Assembly: GCA_036346395.1 (NCBI GenBank)
Contig: CM070604.1
Location: 30,593,662-30,657,661, forward strand
Source of the DNA: Hsuehochloa calcarea
Lineage: Eukaryota; Streptophyta; Magnoliopsida; Poales; Poaceae
DNA: 64,000 bases
Reading direction: 5' to 3'
Part shown: in pieces, positions 33,221-42,776 of the stretch
How positions within the stretch are numbered: position 1 is the first letter of the stretch
Layout: every line of letters starts with the position of its first letter
The notes under the pieces: model-generated
What the model was told of the DNA's origin: nothing
Databases searched by the model: none
Seen by the model: the letters and a program-made list of their open reading frames with translations, nothing else
Made by a program: the position numbers and the translations under genes

Positions 33221-35432
33221 GGATTTCAGATAAATAGTAATCGAAGCTCATTTTCAGCATTTTTTTTTTTAAAAAAACTGATTTTCGAACTGCCGTAACT
33301 TTCACATACAAAATCCAAATATAATAATTATTTCACCTAAATTTATATAAAATCATAATCTAGATACTGTAAAAATTTCATTCATTTATGAGAAATTTTA
33401 TTTTTTGGTTTTTCTCTGTGTTCATTCGATGTCCTATTTCTATAGAGTCCGAGTTGTCGCAAATGAGTGACTATGTAATCGAGAGTGAGCAAGTGAACTC
33501 CCAGCAAGGTAAGCATCATTTGAAATTTTCTTTTGTATCATATTGCTCCCAGCTTTTATTAGTTAGATGCAATGATAATTGCTTGCATACTTATTTTGGG
33601 TTATGTCGCTATTTTTGTGATGTGTAGTTAGTTGTACCCTAATCAGGAGGATATCCTTGAATTATTTCCAGTACCTATATGCTTAAGTTAGGGTTGTGTG
33701 AAATAAATTATTTGGGGTTGCTTAGCCATGCAAGTCTAGTGTGGTAGTCCATTGTCGAGAATAACCTGACCAATGTGGGAGACACAATTTTCTTATCTTC
33801 TTTGCATCTCAGATATTCATATCTGTTTATCAAGATTAATTTTTGTTATTCAAAAATGGATTTGGGTCTGGACAAGTGGTTGCTAGTGATGGTGCCTTCG
33901 TGCATGAGATTGGGTATGTGGATGTCTTGTCCGGACCAATAAGGACCGAACTTTGGTGACGTCATTAATTCAAGTACGCTCGTGCTGCCACACACGGGGT
34001 GGGAGCCGGCTGGTCAAGTAGGGGGTAGGTTTTATTGGTTTGGGTCCCAGGTGATATGAGGACGCTTGTGTTTGATCATTTGTTCGTAGGAGCCGATGTG
34101 ATTTTCTATAGTGTGCATGAGAGCACCAATTTTGGTTATTTATATTGCATCGGTATATCCAACATAACTTGTGAGCCCGCTTAGCAGATGCTATCAGTCT
34201 TTTGTACTAAGTTAGGGGTTCACCTCGCAAGGGGAACCTAGCTCAATACTGCTTTCTTGCCGAAAACTACCAAATCTCGACGTCCCCGGCCGACACACCA
34301 AAGGAAGTGTGTTAATTCCGGTGGCCTACGGGCTAGTCAAGTCGTGTGGGTAAAGTAGTACACCTCTGCAGAGTTAAATCTATTCAAATAGCAGTGTCCA
34401 CGGTTATGGACAATCGCTTGAATTCGGGAGTCACTATTGTTAGACTTTGAATTAAAATTAATGGTTATAACTTGATATTTGAAACGAACGGGTGTTCATG
34501 TACTTTAGTTTATCAAAGTGGGCTGCCACTTTGGTATTTGTTTGTTCACTTTGTTTACAAATGTATCACTTTATTACATGCTTTCCTTCTACTTCAAATC
34601 TGATTTTTAAATAGCAATTGAAAATCTAGTATGTGTAGGTTGGAAGTGGTTGCGTTTTTCTACAAAACTAAGCCACTACTTCTACCCTTTGAATACCCAA
34701 TATGCATAACTAATTTTACTTTGTGTACGACTTGCGAGTACACTTGTACTCAGCCAGATGTCTGATGGCCTTTTAAGGTGAGAACGACTTCGAGACCGTT
34801 GAACTCGTCAGTGCTGATTTAGGCAACACTGACGAGTAGTGTTATTATCTAACCCCCAGTCGGTTGCCTTGGGTTATGGGGCATACCTTGCAGGAGCTTT
34901 TGGTTTATTTATCTTGCTTCCGCTGTTATTTATCACTCTTATTTGAATTTGGCCGGTCGGCCGTTATGTAATAGTTGTAGACTTTACTATTATGTTGTAT
35001 GTCTTTTGAATTGTTAACATATGATATTGTATGGATGTGATCGACGTTGAATGAGAGTATGAGCGTGTTGGTTGCTGATTCTGGGAGCCAACATGGCCTC
35101 ATACTCCTTGTTGTGAATCCCACTTTAACTTGTCTAAGCATTGGCTTTGAACGTGTGGAGAACCGATCATCATGTAGTGCTCGCAAAGGAGCAACGCGTA
35201 TGATCACCGGAGCTCTAGTTTCGGTTGGGCCTCCCACATAGATGGAGTTAACTTGGAATTCAGTTACTTGAGGCCTAGAGTTACTTCCTTAAGATCGGGA
35301 TTGCCTCGGTCTTACGGGATTAACTCGGGGGTCCTCACACCCGCCATACGATCGGGTTGCAAGAAAACATATACACGTCAGCAAGGTTCACAAATGAATT
35401 GATGCGAGAGTACAATTGTTATGAAGACTTAC

Positions 35433-35911
35433 GTAGAACTGGCATCCAACTCAGCGTCGGCCCCATGTAGGCTGTTGAACTCGTGGTAATCGCTGCTCGG
35501 CGACAGCACATCCTGGAACCTCACTAGGAACTCCGTGCACCACGAGGGCGAGATCTCATACGCCGCCATGGGGAAGTCTATGAAGGGCAACATGGTTAGG
35601 AAACTCACGTCCTGCAGCGTCGGCGCTATCTCCCCACACGGAAGGTGAAACGTGTGCGTCTCCGGCGTCCAGCGATCGACCAACGCCGTTAGTAGAGCCC
35701 GGTCGTATGGAAAACGCCTAGATGTATGACTACGACCGAGGTCTTGTTCGTCCTCCCACATTGCCTCTACCATCTGTGCCAGTGGAAGGAAGTCTGCCAC
35801 CCTCAACCTGCGTCGGGTCAGGTTACAAACGAACGTTAGTCCACACATGGTAGTTAGGCCACAAATAGGTATACGAAGATCGCAATGGCACATACCTCGG
35901 CACCCAGCTTG
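35433..35911 (-). pseudogene. PMD (MAIN-like) gene, middle exon and end of exon 1
   Basis: Bases 35911-35896 finish exon 1 (reading PSWVPR) up to a donor AG/GTATGT. The next exon, 35807-35433, starts after ACGCAG and is in phase, continuing LRVADFLPLAQMVEAM. It then carries DRALLTALVDRWTPETHTFH and LPCGEIAPTLQDVSFL, the most conserved PMD motifs. It ends at donor CTAC/GTAAGT. This exon has no stop. The expected next exon lies 14 kb away at 21118, across LTR D, so the gene is disrupted. Without expression data I infer a pseudogene. Confidence 0.8.
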
Positions 35912-35916
35912 GGTGC

Positions 35917-38900
35917 GGTAACATCCCAAAATTCTGTTACCAAAATAAAAATTAATAAATTTATTATTTTATTGGATTTTCTGTTAGTCAAAGATTTTTT
36001 TCTTGATTTTCTGTAATTTTTAAAGATTTATCTTTGTTAGAAAATCCAATTATTTAATTTCTTGGTTTTAAAGTCAAAAATAAAATTTATCAAAATGTTC
36101 TGAGATTTTATTGGATTTAAAGTGAAAAATAAATTTATATTAATTTCTGGAATTTGTTGCTATTTAAAAAGGCTTTTTCTATTTTTCAGAAAATAACAAT
36201 AATTACTGTTCAAAAATAAAAGCCAACTTTAAGTTGGAATTCTTTTAATTAAGTTAAAAATAATTCACAGAATTTTTATGATTTTTTCTAGCATTTACTC
36301 TATTTGTTATTTTGTAAAAATCCCTATTTGATTTTTGTAATATCTAGCAATTAAAAATGAATTATTGTTAGCATGTAAAATCTATATTTTTTTTTGTTAA
36401 AAATATTTTATTTGGGATAAAAATACCCTATTTAACTGCTCTAAAAAGTTATAGAATTTTTAGACCTATATTACTATTTTTCAGGTTTAAAAGTATTTTT
36501 TAGCAATATAAAAATATGTACTGTATAATAATAAAATTATTATTTTATTTGCATTCAGAATGTGGTTTTTAATATCTTTGATTTTTTTTGGATTTTTTTA
36601 AATTTAGTTACTATTTTTCTAAAATTATTTAATGCTTTCTGAATTTTGAAAAAAAAAGAATATTGCTCGGAATATTCCGACGACAACAGTAACGGCGCCC
36701 AAAAATTCGGTCATAACTCCGTCGAGCAATTCCCATCATACCGTTAATCCTTTCCTCATTTAAATTGAACCGTTGCCTATCCTCATTCCCCACATCCCTC
36801 TCACTCAGTTTTGTTAAAAGCCTCCCGGAGCTCCCTCTGCTATCTCTTCTTCTCCAACTCCGGCGAGCCCTATCTCCTCACCCGTAGCTCTATTGTGCAC
36901 CAAATTTTACCGGTAAGTTCCTATCGAAATTCTCTACATTTCTATTCAAACTAAATTTTGATCTACCTATTGGTTCACCTCAGCCACAAAAGTAACGACG
37001 GTCTTGTTCTCTAACTCCAGCGACAACTTCGGTGAGCCCGATCTCCTTATCCGTAGCTCCATTGTGCACCAAATTTTACTGGTGAGTTTCTATAGAGATT
37101 ATCTACATTTCTATTTAAGCCGAATTTTTATTTACCTATTGATTCACTTCGGCCACAAAAAGTACCGACGGTCTTCTTCTCCAACTCCGGCGAGCCCGAT
37201 CTCCTCATCCGTTATTCCATTGTGCACCAGATTTTATCATTGAGTTCCTATTGTGATTCTCCACATTTCTATTCAAGTGGAATGTTGATTTACTTAATTT
37301 TTTTACCACCGGTCACATCTTCTTCCCCAAGTCTTGGGAGAACTCAATCGAGCCCGATCTCTTCATCCGTTGGGTAATTGCGTGAGCCCTTTTACCTACA
37401 TATTACTTTCAATGTTATCTACCTTTCTATTCAAACTAAATTTTGAATTTCATGATAATTCACCACCCCCATGCCGTGCCATGTGGCGCCAAATCATTGC
37501 CATGTCACCACCACATCATTATATCATCTACATGGCTGCTACCAGAGCGTCAGCTCACTTTCTCTCTCCAAGTCAGTAGCCACGTTATGACATGTGTATA
37601 TTTCCTCTTTATCTTTAGAAAAACAATCCCTTAAATTCTGAAATTCAAAATATCATCTTTTCATGTGACTTTCAACCTTCCGGAAATTCGCTCTCCCTCA
37701 TACGAACTCTGATTCCACCAACTTCCTATATTCATATAAAATCGATATCTTCCTTCGAGTATTTATTTCATATTTATTTGGATTTTATTTGGATATCAGT
37801 TGAATGTTATTTCAATTTGGATCGTTTACGCGTATAGATTTCGATGACTTCGGAGAGTCAGATTTCGACGTCGTTTGAGAACATCGACTAATTAAGCAAG
37901 GCAAGTTATACCTTTGATCATATTTGATCCTATTATTTTAAATTATTTAAATTATTATTACATGCTTATTTTTATTCAATGTAATTTAAATACATGTTTT
38001 AAATTTATAGTTATGCCTAAATCCTTTGTATGGCCAATGTTGATATTTGAATCAAATATATTGTCACCCTAGATAAAAACCTAGTTGATACGATAGTATG
38101 AACTGGGATCATTTGAAAATATTATGCAAAGATATGCTTAGACAAAAAATATTTAGTTTCGTAAAATTTTAGCCAAATGATTAACTATTGTTTAAAAGTC
38201 TATGGTATTGGTTTGTCATGGAAGATTTTGCAAATGATTTTGAAAAACAAAAGGAAAAGTTGGTTTGTACTTGGGTGAAATGGATGTTTGGTGGGTGCAG
38301 GTTTATGCACGGGCTCAATCTGGGTTGGATTGAGGCCCAAGGGTTATTTTGGAAGTCGTCCAAGTCAGTGAAGTATCGGTCTTCGAGCCGCATCTTGCTT
38401 AGCCACATTGTACTTCCACATGTCTCGAATGGGAGGGACCTGGCTAACTAATTTGTAACATTCCACCGTAGTTGTGCCATGTTGATGTGTGGGTGTTAGG
38501 ATGACCTACTTTTTATATATATTCCCACATGGCACAAGAGGGGGCTTGAGTCCGGCGGGTGGTTAGCCCAATGGAAGCGAAACCTTAGCGAGGTGGGACT
38601 ACGATGGGATAGCGCATTGTAAAGACCTTGACACGTGCTCTAGACTGCTTACCTAAGGTAGTGAGCAGTGATATCGATGGATACCAAACAAACTAGAGAA
38701 TTCATATCTTGTGGGTAAAGTTGTACAACCTCTGTAGAGTATAAAACTATTCGAATAACCGTGTCCACGGTCATGGACATGCTGAGCAAAGCCACTCAAA
38801 GTTAGACTTTGATTTTATTTTCAAAAGACTTATCAAATGGTTTTGGATTTCTATCCAAATGGGAAGTTGGGTAGGAAGCCATGTGTTAGGAGGTTATCCA

Positions 38901-39411
38901 TCACCATATTTCATATGGAGGTTATCCTGCTATAAAACTTGAGAATTTATAAAATAAATTTTAGTTATAAAACAACTACGTTGGAACTTTGTACAAATAT
39001 TTAAAGAAAATATTGCTTTATGCAAATTCAACCGATAAGCCTTCCGTTGATATATCCATGCATGCATTAACTCTGTTATTGGGTGTAACTTGCGAGCACG
39101 GTAGTTGTGCTCACCCTTGCTTCATGCAAATAAATTTCAGAGGAGAAGAACTTTGGATCTCGACAACTAGGCTACTACCCCAGTCGATTGCCTGTGAGCA
39201 GATCAGCTGGACTTCACTACTTCTTCGTCTTCCGCTGTGTTTATTTATTGTTGGCATGTAAGCCTCTTTTGTAATAAACTCTGTTGATTATTAATAAAGT
39301 TATGTGAATTATGGATGCTACTATATTTGTTTACTGTGTGAACTAGCTACTAATCATGGGACTAGTTCAGAAATGTACAGAGAATTCTGGGTGTTACTCC
39401 TGGGTCTGGCA
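35917..39411 (+). mobile_element. Solo LTR C (3495 bp) inserted in PMD exon 1
   Basis: It begins GGTAACATCCCAAAATTCTG (first base T changed to G) and ends TTACTCCTGGGTCTGGCA. It is flanked by a perfect GGTGC duplication (35912-35916 and 39412-39416). The layout matches solo LTR B, with the TTTGATCATATTTGATCC block at 37914 and a 'GTGTCCACGGTCATGGACATG' block at 38760. No internal element sequence is present. Tandem repeats of about 165 bp occupy 36845-37390, and a short hairpin lies at 38904-38918. Open frames inside it are not genes. Confidence 0.9.
36845..37390 (+). repeat. About 165-bp tandem repeats in LTR C
   Basis: Three full and one partial copies of a unit beginning CTTCTCCAACTCCGGCGAGC. 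The common ATTGTGCACC word is at about 36892, 37061 and 37219. Each unit continues CAAATTTTAC and then a splice-donor-like GGTAAGTTCC, GGTGAGTTTC or CATTGAGTTCC. Confidence 0.75.
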
Positions 39412-39580
39412 GGTGCAAGCTCCATACCCTGATGAGCATGCGTAGCCGCAATGCGCCAAACTTAATTGACGTCTCGCCCTCCTGGGGTAGTTTGGTACTG
39501 AGGCGGCTATGATGATATAGGTCAATCACCGAGTCAAGCAACTTGTACGACCACTCGGCAGCGTGGTCTGGGTCCAACAT
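39412..39580 (-). pseudogene. PMD (MAIN-like) gene, exon 1
   Basis: The reverse-strand frame opens with MLDPDHAAEW, resembling the LDPDHRAELL opening typical of grass PMD proteins, and runs to SLH at the LTR C border. Across the GGTGC duplication the frame continues without a break into 35911-35896. The body of this exon (LDSVIDLYHHSRL...) is less conserved than the later exons. The start Met is the first in frame, but I cannot verify it. Confidence 0.6.
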
Positions 39581-39656
39581 ACCTGAAAATTCAGTGCATA
39601 CATTGTAAAGACTACAAAATATGTAATTAGGTAATAGGAAGCGACATTAGCAAAAT

Positions 39657-40090
39657 AATTACCAACCACAAATACAAACTAAATATATATGACAAGTCAT
39701 AAAGCTGTGATTACGCTCTATCTACCCTACGGAGCTAAATAAAGCTGGGATTATTTCGATTAGGCTCTACCTATCCTAATTAGATACTCTGGATTTTCTT
39801 TGTAATTTTAAAATGTGTTATGCTATTTTCCTAGTAATAAATTAATTCCCGACATTAACAATATAATTACCGCGTACAAATAGGGAGCTAAATAAAACTG
39901 CTATTAATTCGATTAGGCTCTACCTGCCCTAATTAGCTGCTACATATTTCCCTTTTAAATTTAAAACATGTCATGCTATTTTTCCTACTTAAAAATTAAT
40001 TTTTGGTATTAACAATCTAATTACCGCGCACAAATGGGGAGCTAAATAAAAATGGTATTATTTACATTACGCTCTACCTACCTCGTACAT
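39657..40090. repeat. About 153-bp tandem repeats, 2.5-3 copies
   Basis: GGAGCTAAATAAA recurs at 39731, 39884 and 40038. Each is preceded by ATTACCGCGYACAAAT (39867, 40021; a diverged copy at 39659) and followed by ATTAGGCTCTACCTNCCCTAA. AT-rich, no coding potential, directly upstream of PMD exon 1. Confidence 0.8.
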
Positions 40091-40420
40091 AGCTCAAATG
40101 ATGTACTACATAATTGAACTACATTTATCTAATCTACTAAATTCTATGTCGCTATTTTTGTTTGATAACCGACAATGTTTTGACATAATGTCAAAGTCCA
40201 AAAAAAAGTACATATGAGATGACCAATCGAATAAGATACTCCGTCTATGTCTCCTCCGCGAGAAACCGGGAGAGCTTCGCTACCTTTCTTCTCTCCCTTT
40301 CCTCCACTCTTTCTGTTTTTTTAATTAAAATAAGATTTGGATTGAATTTTTAGGGTTTTTATAGCTGTATTCCTGGACAGGCGATAGGTGGGGGGTAGGG
40401 TATCTATTACCAATTGAACT

Positions 40421-40448
40421 GGCGACAGGCTGTCGTCAGCCTGTCGCC
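40421..40448. repeat. Perfect 12-bp hairpin GGCGACAGGCTG/CAGCCTGTCGCC
   Basis: Two perfect 12-bp inverted arms are separated by TCGT. The hairpin lies in AT-rich sequence about 330 bases upstream of the kinase start. A partial relative GGACAGGCGATAGG lies at 40374-40387. It could be part of a small DNA transposon; no flanking inverted ends were found. Confidence 0.8.
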
Positions 40449-40573
40449 CGTTCTCATTTTTGTTTATTTTTGGACCGATTATTTATTTTTTTTTAATTCT
40501 TTTTAAAAAATATATATTTTTTTAATTCGGTCAAATGTATCGGCCGACTGCTGGCGCTGAAAAGACAAAAGGT

Positions 40574-40579
40574 ATATAC
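40574..40579 (+). promoter_or_regulatory. Possible TATA box of the receptor-like kinase gene
   Basis: TATATA lies 206 bases upstream of the start codon, after a poly-A/T tract and before a CT-rich leader (40620-40710). Such a leader is common in grass 5' UTRs. This is position-based only. Confidence 0.3.
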
Positions 40580-40779
40580 GGTAACGACAGGTATTTGGCA
40601 ACTACTACTTTTCAGCGGCCGCAGCCACCATCGTCTCCCTCACTCCCGCTATCCCGCCTTCCGCATTCTCACGTCTTTCCCCCTCCTCCTTCCTTCCTTT
40701 CGCCGACGTCAAGATTCAGGCTAGCCAACATCGGCAAGAACCACTCCATCACGGTTAGGCCGCTCTGCCGGAGTAGTAC

Positions 40780-42776
40780 ATGGCGTGGCCGCCGCGCCGC
40801 CCGGCTGGCTACCGGCGGCTGATGAGCATGTCGGCACCGGCGCCGGCGAGTGACGCAGCTGCAGGGCACGGCTCGAGCGCGGAAGCGATGCGTATAATGG
40901 TGTCCTTGCTGGTGGTGGTCAGCTTCTGCACGCTCCTCTACTGCGTCTACTGCTGGCGCTGGCGCAAGCGCAACGGTGAGCTCATCTCTATCGCGGCCTG
41001 TTCTTGGTTGAACCGAAGCTCGCATGTGCTGATTTGAGGGTTATAATCCTTGGTTTGCTTCAGCCATCAGGAGGTCACAGATCGAGAGACTGCGGCCGCT
41101 GTCGAGCTCGGACCTGCCCCTCATGTACCTCGCCTCCATCCACGCTGCCACCGACAACTTCTCCAAGGCCAACAAGCTCGGAGAGGGAGGCTTCGGCCCA
41201 GTCTACAGAGTAATAACCAGCTAATCGACTACTAATCAAGATTCAAGAACCAGCTCTGTTCACTCCTGCTGCTGCCGTTAAATTTACTCCTAGTTAGTCT
41301 AGTAAACATTTTTTAGACGGAGCTAGTTAACATTTGTGCAAATCACGATTTCTCCGCTGAGCTGTAACTGCCATTGATCAACTGAAGGGCGTGCTGACCG
41401 GCGGCGCGGAGATCGCGGTGAAGCGTCTGTCGGCGCGGTCGCGGCAGGGCGGCGCGGAGTTCCGGAACGAGGTGGAGCTGATCGCCAAGCTGCAGCACCG
41501 CAACCTGGTGCGGCTGCTGGGCTGGTGCGCCGAGCGCGACGAGAAGCTGCTCGTCTACGAGTACCTCCCCAACCGCAGCCTCGACGCCTTCCTCTTCGGT
41601 GCGCTCATCCATCCGTAGCTCTGGCGTTAGTTGAGCCCCGCGGCGTCGCCCCATAAATTCCGCCGCTTCGTTACCGGTGGACAGTGATCGGACGACCATG
41701 CGATGAATTAGCTGTTTGATTTGGTTGTTAGAAGCTAATAACTCGATGCGCACACGCCGCCACATGGTGCGCCATGTTTCTGCGGCTGGGCAATGAGATC
41801 TTTAATTGTGCTTGCAATAAGAGTGATCTCTTGCTGGGTCGGTTGATCAGCTGTATTTCTCTGACGTGTTCGTTGATTGCCAGACACCAGCAAGAGCGGC
41901 CTGCTGGACTGGAGCAAACGGCACAACATCATCCTCGGCATCGCTCGCGGCCTGCTCTACCTCCACGAGGACTCGCTGCTCAAGGTCGTCCACCGGGACC
42001 TCAAGGCGAGCAACGTGCTCCTCGACAACAAGATGAGCCCCAAGATCTCCGACTTCGGCATGGCCAAGATCTTCGAGGACGAGTGCAACGAGGTCAACAC
42101 GGGCCGCGTCGTCGGAACCTAGTAATCAAGCACGCAAACCAGTACGATTGTAGATCGCGAGTCACGGATTATGCTGTGTCGCTCACCTCAATTCGAAATC
42201 GAAACGCAGCGGGTACATGGCGCCGGAGTTCGCGATGGAGGGCGTCTTCTCGGTGAAGTCGGACGTGTTCAGCTTCGGTGTCCTCCTGCTGGAGATCTTG
42301 AGCGGGCAGCGAAACGGCGCATTGTACCTTGAGGAGCACCAGCAATCCCTCATCCAAGATGTACAATCTCTCAAACTCCTTTTCGTCACCCTTAACATTT
42401 CGAACCTAGTAAGCCAAGAAGCTCTGAACTTGACTGAAAATTTTGACAGGCATGGAAGCTGTGGACTGAAGATCGTGCCGACGAGTTCATGGACCCGGCG
42501 CTTGGGCTATCCTACTCGAGGGACGAGGCGTGGCGGTGCTTCCACGTCGGCCTGCTCTGCGTGCAGGAGGACCCCGACGTCCGCCCGACCATGTCCAACG
42601 TCCTGCTCATGCTGATCAGTGACCACATGAACCTCCCCGCACCCTCTAGGCCGCCGCTGTTCACAAGGCCGAGGAGCTCCCCGTTGTCGGCGCAGGCATT
42701 CGGTACCAAGACAAAGTCCACGGTGTCGCCCCAGTCGATTAACGATGTCTCGATCACTGTCATCGAGCCGCGATGA
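40780..42776 (+). CDS. Receptor-like protein kinase without ectodomain (CRK/SRK-type kinase), six exons
   Basis: A Ser/Thr receptor-like kinase of 422 residues, apparently intact. Exons are 40780-40975, 41064-41209, 41388-41598, 41884-42121, 42210-42360 and 42450-42776; all introns are GT-AG and phases agree. Start: ATG in good context (ACATGGC) with an in-frame TAG directly upstream (40774-40776). Residues 1-37 are Ala/Pro/Arg-rich with no clear signal peptide; 38-59 are a membrane segment; WRWRKRN follows as a stop-transfer. The kinase domain shows GEGGFG (P-loop), AVKRLS (catalytic Lys), VVHRDLKASNVLL (RD kinase), ISDFGMAKIF and YGYMAPEF. The TAC codon in VVGTYGY is split by intron 4. The C-terminal tail is Ser/Pro-rich. 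The kinase resembles the cysteine-rich (DUF26) and S-locus (SD) receptor kinases, but no DUF26 or lectin domain is present or visible within 1 kb upstream. The likely site is the plasma membrane; ligand and partners are unknown. Alternatively it is a 5'-truncated paralog. Confidence 0.85.

Larger units (their letters stand above)
21119..35339 (+). mobile_element. Very long LTR D (about 5.75 kb without nested copia E), probable solo LTR in the PMD gene
   Basis: It starts TGTAACAGCCCGATTTTTAG (21119) and ends AACTCGGGGGTCCTCACA (35339). Without element E (24752-33220) and one copy of its duplication it is about 5.74 kb. No PBS, gag or pol is visible. The right part (33226-35339) follows the LTR B/C/H layout: an AAGGTAAGCATCATTTG block (33508), a 'GTGTCCACGGTTATGGACA' block (34396) and short hairpins (34514-34533). 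Flanking pentamers are TCTGC (21114-21118) and CCCGC (35340-35344), three of five matching, so the duplication is imperfect. The GC-rich part 22540-23370 is full of CATGCATG-type motifs and gives overlapping compositional open frames. AT-rich parts hold no gene. Confidence 0.65.

Noticed and set aside
40535..41025. Frames overlapping the kinase first exon on either strand
   Set aside because: Shadows of GC-rich coding sequence and leader; the kinase frame alone shows domain motifs and consistent splice phases.
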